DNA of 8,082 bases, taken from assembly GCA_002493085.1 (NCBI GenBank), contig DKXQ01000257.1:1-8082 (forward strand), written 5' to 3'. This DNA comes from Lachnoclostridium sp. UBA7122. GTDB lineage: Bacteria; Bacillota; Clostridia; Lachnospirales; Lachnospiraceae. Numbering within the stretch: the stretch's first letter is position 1; each line of letters begins with the position of its first letter. The position numbers were made by a program, and so were the translations under genes. Shown in pieces: positions 1 through 6,116 of the stretch. The notes beneath the pieces were generated by a model that worked only from the letters and a program-made list of their open reading frames with translations, did no database searches and was not told where the DNA came from.

Positions 1-35
1 GTTACCTGGTTGTTTGTAAATACTTTATCCAACAT
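1..35 (-). CDS. Partial gene start running off the left edge (unknown product)
   Basis: An ATG whose first base is position 35 opens a minus-strand frame reading MLDKVFTNNQV before the window ends. A GGAGG Shine-Dalgarno at 45-49 precedes it by 9 nt and overlaps the last codons of the small ORF 41-160, as in a tightly packed operon. Eleven codons are too few to name a family. The call rests on the ribosome binding site, the ATG and the open frame only. It could be a chance frame. The sequence left of this window would settle it. Confidence 0.4.
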   Translation of the reverse strand, partial: MLDKVFTNNQV

Positions 36-40
36 ATTTC

Positions 41-160
41 TTATCCTCCATTTTTCTTAGGATTAAAAATCCTATCAGTAATTTGTTTTAATAATTTATA
101 CGTTCCAAAAATGGAATTTAGAACTAGTATTTCCATTTTTTCCATACTTATGTACGACAT
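41..160 (-). CDS. Possible small protein, 39 aa, unknown
   Basis: A 39-codon frame starts at ATG (position 160) and ends at TAA (41-43). An AAGGAG Shine-Dalgarno at 168-173 sits 7 nt before the ATG, which is close to ideal. The product begins MSYISMEKMEILVL and ends in the basic, Gly-rich IFNPKKNGG. Residues 10-27 are mostly hydrophobic or amphipathic, with no signal-peptidase site and no cysteine. The stop codon lies inside the leader of the next frame (start at 35), so the two would be co-transcribed and possibly coupled. I do not recognise the sequence. It could be a leader peptide, a small membrane-associated peptide, or a chance ORF. A competing 34-codon frame overlaps it (96-200) but lacks a Shine-Dalgarno. 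Confidence 0.38.
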   Translation of the reverse strand: MSYISMEKMEILVLNSIFGTYKLLKQITDRIFNPKKNGG

Positions 161-172
161 ATTCCGGCTCCT

Positions 173-187
173 TATGCCTGAGGCATA
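173..187 (-). promoter_or_regulatory. 15-bp dyad abutting the Shine-Dalgarno of the small ORF
   Basis: TATGCCTGAGGCATA is a perfect inverted repeat with one central base. In minus-strand RNA it folds as a 6-bp stem (UAUGCC/GGCAUA) with a UCA triloop. Its 3' arm runs directly into the AAGGAG at 168-173. It could be a repressor operator as DNA, or a small structure next to the ribosome binding site as RNA. The sequence alone does not distinguish these. Confidence 0.4.
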
Positions 188-352
188 CTATACAAGCCAT
201 ACTGGTGCCATTTCTGAAATGATACAAAAGCACAGACGCATTTTAAATTATTTTTGTGACTTTTTCTTACTTGTATAATGTCCCTATAATTAGTATACTT
301 ATATTTTGTGAATTTGTAAGTATATATTTTCCTATTTTTTATTAAATTTTTA

Positions 353-379
353 TTACATTATGTTAAATTATGTTAAAAT
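353..379 (+). promoter_or_regulatory. Candidate typA promoter (extended -10)
   Basis: TGTTAAAAT at 371-379 is an extended -10 (TG, one base, TAAAAT) with five of six consensus bases. A weak -35 TTACAT lies at 353-358 with a short 15-nt spacer. It would give a leader of about 50 nt before the typA ATG. The twin TATAAT boxes at 274-290 are the alternative and would give a leader of about 140 nt. Confidence 0.35.
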
Positions 380-434
380 CCAATGTCATACGATACAATA
401 AATATCGCAATGCAAAGAAAGGAACGTATTTTAT

Positions 435-2273
435 ATGAAAATTAAACGTGAAGATATCAGGAATATTGCTATTATAGCCCATGTAGACCATGGAAAGACT
501 ACACTGGTTGATGAACTTCTGAAACAGAGTGGTGTTTTCCGTTCTAACCAGGAAGTCACAGAAAGAATTATGGACTCAGGTGATATTGAGAGGGAACGTG
601 GTATTACAATTCTTTCTAAAAATACTGCAATTACTTATAAAGATACTAAAATAAACATTATTGATACACCAGGGCATGCCGATTTTGGTGGTGAGGTTGA
701 ACGTGTCCTTAAAATGGTAAATGGCGTAATACTCGTAGTTGATGCTTTTGAAGGTCCTATGCCACAAACTAAGTTTGTCCTAAAAAAGGCTCTTGAGCTT
801 GAACTGCCTGTAATCGCCTGTATTAACAAGACTGACCGTCCAGAGGCACGTCCTGATGCTGTAGTTGATGAAGTGTTAGAGCTTTTTATTGACCTTGATG
901 CAAGTGATGAACAGCTTGACTGTCCATTTATATTTGCATCTGCAAAAGAAGGGACAGCATCATACAGTGCAGACAAACCTGGCACAGACATGATACCTCT
1001 GTTTGATACTATACTGGATTATATACCTGCTCCTGAGGGTGACCCTGATGCAGGCACACAGGTATTAATCAGTACAATTGACTATAATGACTATGTAGGG
1101 CGTATTGGCATAGGCAAAGTTGACAATGGCACACTTAAAGCTGGACAGGATGTAGTAATTGCCAACCACCATGACCCTTCAAAACTTACAAAAGTCAAAG
1201 TCAGCAAGCTTTATGAATTTGAGGGACTTAGCAGGGTTGAGACCAGACAGGCAGATATTGGCTCAATAGTTGCTATATCAGGCATTACAGATATCCATAT
1301 CGGTGATACGCTCTGTTCCCCTGAAAACCCTGTTCCAATTCCATTCCAGAAGATTTCTGAACCAACTATAGCCATGCACTTTTTAGTTAATGACAGCCCG
1401 CTTGCCGGACAAGAAGGCAAATATGTAACATCACGCCATCTGCGTGACAGGCTGTTTTCTGAGTTAAACTCCGATGTAAGCCTGCGTGTGGAAGAAACAG
1501 AAAATACAGATTCTTTCAAAGTATCAGGACGTGGGGAACTCCATCTTTCAGTGCTTATTGAAAACATGCGCCGTGAGGGCTATGAATTTGCAGTAAGCAA
1601 AGCAGAGGTTCTGTATAAAACAGATGAACGTGGCAGACGTCTTGAACCAGTAGAACGTGCATATATAGATGTTCCAGATGATTTTGCGGGAAGTGTTATA
1701 CAAAAACTGGGCAGCCGCAAAGGTGAACTTCTGGGCATGTCCTCTATAGGAGGCGGTTTTACAAGACTTGAATTTCTTATACCATCACGGGGCCTTATCG
1801 GATACCGTGGAGAGTTTATGACTGATACTAAGGGCAACGGCATTATTAATACTATATTTGAGGAATATGCGCCTTATAAAGGAGATATAGTATACCGCAA
1901 ACAGGGTTCCCTTATCGCCTTTGAATCAGGAGAAACTGTTGCATATGGGCTCTTTAACGCACAGGACAGGGGAATACTTTTCACTGGTCCTGGTGAAAAG
2001 GTATATGCAGGCATGGTTGTCGGACAAAGCAATAAAACTGAAGACATTGAAATCAATGTATGTAAGACAAAACATCTTACTAATACCCGCTCTTCTTCTG
2101 CTGACGAGGCACTTAAGCTTACACCTCCGAAAAGATTAAGCCTTGAAGAAGCACTGGAATTTATAGATACTGATGAACTTCTTGAAATAACGCCTGAAAA
2201 TCTGCGGATACGCAAAAAAATACTTGATTCCACACAGCGTTTCCGTGCATCTAAGAAAAAACAGACACAGTAA
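435..2273 (+). CDS. typA: Translational GTPase TypA/BipA
   Basis: A ribosome-associated GTPase of the EF-G/LepA class. The family binds the 70S ribosome near the EF-G site, helps 50S subunit assembly, and matters at low temperature or under stress. At 612 residues it is the usual full length. G motifs are intact: AHVDHGKT at 15-22 (P-loop), RGITI at 55-59, DTPGH at 77-81, NKTD at 131-134 and SAK at 169-171. The beta-barrel domain II, the EF-G-like domains III and V, and the BipA-specific basic C-terminal domain (ending in a KK-rich tail) follow in order. The ATG at 435 fits the family's short N-terminus. AAAGGA at 418-423 lies 11 nt upstream, a slightly long spacing. The gene is monocistronic here: its downstream neighbour is convergent and a strong hairpin follows 9 bp after the stop. 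Confidence 0.98.
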   Translation: MKIKREDIRNIAIIAHVDHGKTTLVDELLKQSGVFRSNQEVTERIMDSGDIERERGITILSKNTAITYKDTKINIIDTPGHADFGGEVERVLKMVNGVILVVDAFEGPMPQTKFVLKKALELELPVIACINKTDRPEARPDAVVDEVLELFIDLDASDEQLDCPFIFASAKEGTASYSADKPGTDMIPLFDTILDYIPAPEGDPDAGTQVLISTIDYNDYVGRIGIGKVDNGTLKAGQDVVIANHHDPSKLTKVKVSKLYEFEGLSRVETRQADIGSIVAISGITDIHIGDTLCSPENPVPIPFQKISEPTIAMHFLVNDSPLAGQEGKYVTSRHLRDRLFSELNSDVSLRVEETENTDSFKVSGRGELHLSVLIENMRREGYEFAVSKAEVLYKTDERGRRLEPVERAYIDVPDDFAGSVIQKLGSRKGELLGMSSIGGGFTRLEFLIPSRGLIGYRGEFMTDTKGNGIINTIFEEYAPYKGDIVYRKQGSLIAFESGETVAYGLFNAQDRGILFTGPGEKVYAGMVVGQSNKTEDIEINVCKTKHLTNTRSSSADEALKLTPPKRLSLEEALEFIDTDELLEITPENLRIRKKILDSTQRFRASKKKQTQ

Positions 2274-2281
2274 ATATCCAC

Positions 2282-2320
2282 AAAGCAACAGGGCAGCAGG
2301 TTATCTGCTGCCCTGGCTTT
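2282..2320. terminator. Bidirectional intrinsic terminator between typA and cdaR
   Basis: A perfect 11-bp stem CAGGGCAGCAG (2289-2299)/CTGCTGCCCTG (2305-2315) encloses a 5-nt loop. It is extended by AAAGC (2282-2286)/GCTTT (2316-2320) across a two-base bulge. It lies between converging genes and touches the cdaR stop codon (2319-2321), so it should serve both strands. The T-tracts are only three bases on either side, so termination may be incomplete or factor-assisted. Confidence 0.8.
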
Positions 2321-3650
2321 ACTCACTGTTACTATCTGGAGGTGATGTATCCTGTTCCTGGTTTACGTTATAGATGCGTACCCTGAGTTTGTCCGTTTCT
2401 AATACATTACACGTGCTATCCAGGTCTTTTATAGCTACAGGAAGCGTATAGACTCCTTCATCCAGACCATTACAGTTAATGACTGCATTTACATTGTCAT
2501 CTGTTATGCGGTTCAAAATAGAAATCCTGCCTGATATAGTAATACTTACTTTGTTCTTATCATCTGGTATTTCCGCACCCAGTCTGTTTCCCAGTGAAGA
2601 AAAGCCTATATTGCTGGTATTGATTTCAATATTCTTTCTGATAACCTGTTCAAGGGTAATCCTTATTGATACAGTTTCAGATTCTTCAACAGGTATTATG
2701 CCTTCTGGCAAATAGTCAGCTATATAAATGTCCTGCTCAAGGTTTTGTGAAGACGTAGTCATTCCTGAGATGTCCACAGGTATAATAAGATTAGAAATAT
2801 GTGAAAGCCTTCTTGATGAACCTGCTATCCTTACCTGCTCTGGCAGACAGTCTGTACTTATATAAGCATAGCCATCTGCTGGTTTGCCTGTAATTTTAAC
2901 TTTTACAGGGATGGTCTTTTCTTCTGGTATGCGTGCATAGACACGTACTAAGTCATTGCTGAAAGACAGTGTACTTGATTCCACCTTATTATTATCTTCA
3001 TCATACGCCACAGGCACAAGCCTTTTGGAAAAATCTTCTGTAGCGCCATTTACATTCAAAAATACTTTTACAGAGGCAATCTGTCCAACTGTAGATTCAC
3101 CTCCTGCAACCTCTATCATATTTGGTTTGGCACTGCACTCTCCAAGGGTGTATCCCTCTCCAGGTGTGCCGCTTGCAACAACATTTACTTTAACTTGTTT
3201 ACTTTCCCTGTTCTCAAGTGATACTTTAAGAACCTGTCCGCACTCCATTATCACTTCTGAAGAAACAATCTTTCGCAGGGAAGGCTGTATTGCAACAGCA
3301 TTTACAGCAGAAAGGTTTGATAAATCGGCAACTGCCCTTATATCTGAAGCACTAAGCTTGTCTACCACACTTTTTTTTGCCTTGACCTTTACCATGGCAT
3401 TACTGCCTTCAATTACTTCATATACTTTATTAACTGACTTTAACGCACTTTCATTAATTGTTTCAACTTCAACATTAAAAGACCTTATTTTATATGGGTC
3501 ATCTATATTTATAATAACAGCCCACACAATAACAGCAATTACTACTGAGCATATTTTTATGCCAGCATTGTTGAAGAAAAACCTGTGAATCCTGCCATTG
3601 CCCTGGTTTTTCACATTTTTAACAGAAGTGTTTTTATTGCCGTTTTTCAA
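2319..3650 (-). CDS. cdaR: CdaR, YbbR-domain regulator of the CdaA diadenylate cyclase
   Basis: A membrane-anchored extracytoplasmic protein that modulates CdaA and hence the c-di-AMP level. The 443-residue product has a basic N-terminus, one membrane helix at about 29-48 (IKICSVVIAVIVWAVIINI), then roughly four YbbR-type beta-rich repeats (about 50-135, 140-225, 240-325 and 330-430) and a short acidic Ser/Pro tail. The start is a TTG at 3650, with GAGGGG at 3656-3661 placed 5 nt before it. No ATG lies near the N-terminus in this frame. The gene overlaps the end of cdaA by 17 bp, which suggests translational coupling and fits their direct partnership. In many Bacillota glmM follows, but here the operon ends at the terminator facing typA. 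Function is assigned from family and synteny. Confidence 0.93.
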   Translation of the reverse strand: MKNGNKNTSVKNVKNQGNGRIHRFFFNNAGIKICSVVIAVIVWAVIINIDDPYKIRSFNVEVETINESALKSVNKVYEVIEGSNAMVKVKAKKSVVDKLSASDIRAVADLSNLSAVNAVAIQPSLRKIVSSEVIMECGQVLKVSLENRESKQVKVNVVASGTPGEGYTLGECSAKPNMIEVAGGESTVGQIASVKVFLNVNGATEDFSKRLVPVAYDEDNNKVESSTLSFSNDLVRVYARIPEEKTIPVKVKITGKPADGYAYISTDCLPEQVRIAGSSRRLSHISNLIIPVDISGMTTSSQNLEQDIYIADYLPEGIIPVEESETVSIRITLEQVIRKNIEINTSNIGFSSLGNRLGAEIPDDKNKVSITISGRISILNRITDDNVNAVINCNGLDEGVYTLPVAIKDLDSTCNVLETDKLRVRIYNVNQEQDTSPPDSNSE

Positions 3651-4518
3651 CTGAACCCCTCGCTTTCAAACTAAAGTTAAAACGCTTCTTTTTATCTTCA
3701 ACAGGATTGCCCTGTATTTCTCTCATTTTCTTTTTTAGAAGTTCCCCATCAATATTTCTTAAAAGTTTGCCGCCAGTTGCAACAGATATCTTCCCAGTTT
3801 CTTCGGAAACTATTATTGTAAGGCTGTCACTCGCTTCACTTATGCCAACGCCAGCCCTGTGTCTTGTCCCAAGTTCCTTAGAAAGCCCAAGGTTGTCTGA
3901 AAGTGGCAGATAACATGTTGCAGCAGCTATTCTGTTACCCCTTACAATAACTGCCCCATCATGCAAAGGTGTATTATGTTCAAATATATTGATAAGGAGC
4001 TGGCTGCTTATGGCTGAATCAATATTTATTCCAGTCCTTTCATATTCAGAAAGCACTATATCTTTTTCAATAATAATAAGTGCACCTGTTTTTACTTTGG
4101 CAAGCTCAACAGCCGCTTTAGTTATTTCATTAATTGTCCTGTCAGTAAAACGTTTGTTTTTATCTTTCTGTTCATCAAATGGTATAATGGATTTTACAAT
4201 ATTCTTCTGCCCAAGTTCTTCGAGCGCTTTTCTCAGCTCTGGCTGGAATACAATCATTACAGCTGTAATTCCTATTGATATTGTTTTATTAAAAATCCAG
4301 AGAATTACACTCATGTCAAGTATATATGCAAAAAGGTAACATAAAAACAATACAAGTATTCCTTTGACAAGGCTCCATGCCCTTGTATTTTTTACCCAGA
4401 GAATTACACTATAAATAACAAACGCAAGTATAAGTATCTCCAGCAAATCAACGATATTCATCTCTGGTAAAGACAAAAAATAGATATATTCTTTTAAATT
4501 ATCAAAAACTGTATCCAT
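3634..4518 (-). CDS. cdaA: Membrane diadenylate cyclase CdaA (c-di-AMP synthase)
   Basis: Condenses two ATP into cyclic di-AMP, the messenger that controls potassium and osmolyte uptake and cell-wall homeostasis. From the chosen start the protein has 294 residues. Three N-terminal membrane helices lie at about 20-41, 50-66 and 68-90, followed by a cytosolic DAC (DisA_N) domain. The catalytic motifs are present: DGA at 187-189, within TPLHDGAVI, and RHR at 219-221, within LGTRHRAGVG. A longer reading could begin 11 codons earlier (position 4551), but the ATG at 4518 has AGGAGG at 4523-4528 just 4 nt upstream and gives the usual CdaA N-terminus, so I prefer it. It lies 16 bp after the preceding membrane-protein gene and overlaps cdaR by 17 bp. 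The lysine-rich C-terminus (about 275-294) is typical. Confidence 0.96.
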   Translation of the reverse strand: MDTVFDNLKEYIYFLSLPEMNIVDLLEILILAFVIYSVILWVKNTRAWSLVKGILVLFLCYLFAYILDMSVILWIFNKTISIGITAVMIVFQPELRKALEELGQKNIVKSIIPFDEQKDKNKRFTDRTINEITKAAVELAKVKTGALIIIEKDIVLSEYERTGINIDSAISSQLLINIFEHNTPLHDGAVIVRGNRIAAATCYLPLSDNLGLSKELGTRHRAGVGISEASDSLTIIVSEETGKISVATGGKLLRNIDGELLKKKMREIQGNPVEDKKKRFNFSLKARGSVEKRQ

Positions 4519-4522
4519 TGCT

Positions 4523-4528
4523 CCTCCT
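4523..4528 (-). promoter_or_regulatory. Ribosome binding site that sets the cdaA start
   Basis: A full AGGAGG lies 4 nt before the ATG at 4518 and inside the 16-bp gap after the upstream gene's stop (4535-4537). It argues against the longer in-frame start at 4551, which would lie within the preceding gene and has no comparable site. Confidence 0.8.
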
Positions 4529-4534
4529 GACCGG

Positions 4535-5599
4535 CTAATTCTCTTTTTCAATTTCTTCTAAGTCTTCCTTATCAAGTGAAACTGTAAAATCAAAGTCATG
4601 ACCAGGCATGATTCCCTTATTTTCTTTTAAATCCATATCTTCCTGCTCTATATTGCTTTCTAAACCTGTTTCTTCCTCTGCATTATGGTGGGTATTAAAA
4701 CGTTTAACCTTCTTTCTGGCAGCACTTATGCTCATCTTTGGCACTGCCCTTACATAATAATAGTATTCATCATCCTCAAACTGCAGGTTTTCTGCTCCTG
4801 CATAGTTAAGAGGCAGCCTGAAAAACTGGATAACCCATACAAGAACGCATGATATGGTAATCCCGCTAAGAAGCTGCAGTATATTTATATTAATATCCAT
4901 AAGGTAATTTACTATCAGAAAAAGTATCAGATTTAAAAAAGAACCGGTCACAACTGCTATTTCAAATGCATAATCTGCTTTCCGTTCCCTTATAAAATAT
5001 ACAATAAATGTTACAATAGTAAATATAAAGACTGATACATACATTTGTGTATCAGAAGCAAGCTGCTGCATAACAAGTTTATAAAGGTTTATGGTGTCCT
5101 CTGTAGATGTGCCTATTACGTAAACGGTATCTAACAAAAAATAGTAGACAGCAACACCAGTAACTATAGGCACAGCTGAGACAGGTGTTGATACCAGCCC
5201 CATAAGCACAGGCATTGCATATGGTATATTTAAAGCATATAAAACAGGCATTGCAAGAACTACAAGACCATGTTTTGGAACAAACCTTATATATATAAAA
5301 TACAGTACCATAAACATCATTGCCGTCGTAATTGCAAGATAGTGCGATACATATGCAATCTGCAGTACTATAAATACAGATGCCAGGAACAAAAGCACCT
5401 GTACAGGAAACAGCATTGAAATACAGCCTGTGATTACTTCTGCCCATGTCTGGTTTAGTAAAGGGTTGTACCCTACAACCCTGTTAGCAGCATAAAAAGT
5501 AATGTATCCAGTAATAAACCGGAACAATGGATTCAAAACAAGTGTATATTTCTGGTAAAACTTCTGTAACTGTTCCCTAAGCACCAGTAATTGTGTCAT
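4535..5599 (-). CDS. Polytopic membrane protein of unknown function, cdaA neighbour
   Basis: A 354-residue integral membrane protein that I cannot assign to a named family. About eight hydrophobic segments are visible (roughly 25-43, 55-80, 83-104, 108-128, 135-162, 186-203, 210-234 and 240-262). A cytosolic part follows with a striking aromatic-acidic motif LQFEDDEYYYYVRAVPK at 273-289, a basic stretch (about 290-305), and a strongly acidic tail of some 45 residues ending EDLEEIEKEN. No ATPase, protease or transporter signature is evident. The start is the ATG at 5599, because AGGAGG (5606-5611) lies 6 nt upstream; a longer frame from 5638 has no such site. It overlaps the preceding gene by 23 bp and lies 16 bp before cdaA. 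The context therefore suggests, but does not prove, a role linked to c-di-AMP synthesis or envelope homeostasis. Confidence 0.85.
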   Translation of the reverse strand: MTQLLVLREQLQKFYQKYTLVLNPLFRFITGYITFYAANRVVGYNPLLNQTWAEVITGCISMLFPVQVLLFLASVFIVLQIAYVSHYLAITTAMMFMVLYFIYIRFVPKHGLVVLAMPVLYALNIPYAMPVLMGLVSTPVSAVPIVTGVAVYYFLLDTVYVIGTSTEDTINLYKLVMQQLASDTQMYVSVFIFTIVTFIVYFIRERKADYAFEIAVVTGSFLNLILFLIVNYLMDININILQLLSGITISCVLVWVIQFFRLPLNYAGAENLQFEDDEYYYYVRAVPKMSISAARKKVKRFNTHHNAEEETGLESNIEQEDMDLKENKGIMPGHDFDFTVSLDKEDLEEIEKEN

Positions 5600-6002
5600 C
5601 CATTGCCTCCTTCCCGCTCTCTGAATAATACTTCTCAAGACGCTTTAATTCCACATAATATTTTTTTATCTTTTCCCTGTCCTTTTTGTATTTATCATTA
5701 AAATATATACTGGAAATTATTGCACAAAACATTATAAGCAAAAAATATGGCACAAAAATTTCAAAAAACAGCTTCACATAATTAATTGTAACAAAATTCA
5801 GGAATATATAATCAATATTGTACAGTGCAGCCAGAACCAGGATAAGAATGTATGCGGTTGAAAAATTAAACATGGCAGACAGCATATGTGAGCGGATATA
5901 ATCTTTCTTATAACAGCTTCCTTCATTTATAACCTTCTCACCAAGGTCTGTTTCATATTGTGCTATTTTAATCATAATACGTGTTTTTTCTTCATTAACC
6001 AC
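5577..6002 (-). CDS. Small two-helix membrane protein, unknown function
   Basis: A 141-residue protein with no family I recognise. The N-terminal 40 residues are polar and mixed-charge. Two membrane helices follow at about 44-68 and 78-101. The C-terminal cytosolic part (about 103-128) is rich in Lys, Glu and Tyr with heptad-like spacing, so a short coiled coil is possible. The start is taken as GTG at 6002, with GAAAGG at 6014-6019 lying 11 nt upstream. This is weaker than the other sites here, so the start is uncertain; the first in-frame ATG, nine codons later at 5975, has no visible site. The last 23 bp overlap the next gene and contain its start, so the two are probably translationally coupled. 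This may be the first gene of the cda operon. Confidence 0.75.
   Translation of the reverse strand: MVNEEKTRIMIKIAQYETDLGEKVINEGSCYKKDYIRSHMLSAMFNFSTAYILILVLAALYNIDYIFLNFVTINYVKLFFEIFVPYFLLIMFCAIISSIYFNDKYKKDREKIKKYYVELKRLEKYYSESGKEAMDDTITGA
5606..5611 (-). promoter_or_regulatory. Ribosome binding site inside the upstream gene, setting the start at 5599
   Basis: AGGAGG lies within the last codons of the two-helix protein gene, 6 nt before the ATG at 5599. It identifies the true start of the polytopic membrane protein and implies coupling of the two genes. Confidence 0.75.
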
Positions 6003-6116
6003 AATTATAGCTGCCTTTCGTTATATTTGCCATTTACTATTCAAATAAGGATTTCTGCTGCCCCCTCCGGCACCATATGGCATGGCACAGCCTGATTAAC
6101 GGGGTATCTCCATCTG
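6003..6116 (-). other. 114-bp gap between the ibrB-like gene and the cda operon
   Basis: Nothing here looks like a hairpin followed by a T-run on the minus strand, so no intrinsic terminator is evident after the ibrB-like gene. The gap contains a CCATATGG palindrome amid GGCAC/GGCATGGCAC repeats (about 6069-6088) and the weak ribosome binding site of the next gene. TATA-like boxes at 6020-6025 and 6004-6009 lack a good -35 and lie too close to the GTG to be convincing promoters. Confidence 0.5.

Larger units (their letters stand above)
161..434. promoter_or_regulatory. Divergent intergenic control region upstream of typA
   Basis: No convincing gene lies here. The AT-rich region must carry the typA promoter and probably the promoter of the leftward frames. 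On the plus strand there are two TATAAT boxes 11 bp apart (274-279 and 285-290), both with poor -35 matches. A better-placed extended -10 (TG at 371-372, TAAAAT at 374-379) lies 55 bp before the typA start. An 8-bp inverted repeat TATACTTA (294-301)/TAAGTATA (317-324) with a 15-nt spacer lies just after the twin boxes. A tandem 10-mer TTATGTTAAA occupies 358-377. A weak 5-bp hairpin (391-395/403-407) lies near the typA ribosome binding site. No known riboswitch class was recognised. Confidence 0.55.

Noticed and set aside
107..140. 10-bp inverted repeat AAAAATGGAA/TTCCATTTTT with a T-run, resembling a terminator
   Set aside because: The stem is very AT-rich with a 14-nt loop and lies inside the likely small ORF. 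It is too weak to call a terminator.
96..200. A 34-codon minus-strand frame beginning MACIVCLRHKEPEYVV, overlapping the 39-codon ORF
   Set aside because: It has a plausible look and a CxxC, but no Shine-Dalgarno before its ATG. The overlapping frame has a strong one and leads into the next ribosome binding site.
635..991. 118-codon minus-strand frame inside typA, and similar antisense frames at 1211-1567 and 1874-2326
   Set aside because: All lie opposite the intact TypA reading frame and show low-complexity Ser-rich shadow composition without ribosome binding sites.
2956..3588. 210-codon plus-strand frame opposite cdaR
   Set aside because: It is antisense to a well-supported gene, is rich in Ser/Thr/Leu as expected of an antisense shadow, and has no family motif.
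6004..6009. Perfect minus-strand TATAAT just before the GTG of the two-helix protein gene
   Set aside because: No -35 at a proper distance, and transcription from it would begin after the ribosome binding site and start codon.
6060..6090. GGCAC/GGCATGGCAC repeats with a CCATATGG palindrome in the 114-bp gap
   Set aside because: The arms do not pair into a good hairpin and there is no T-run. It is recorded as part of the gap rather than as a repeat or terminator.
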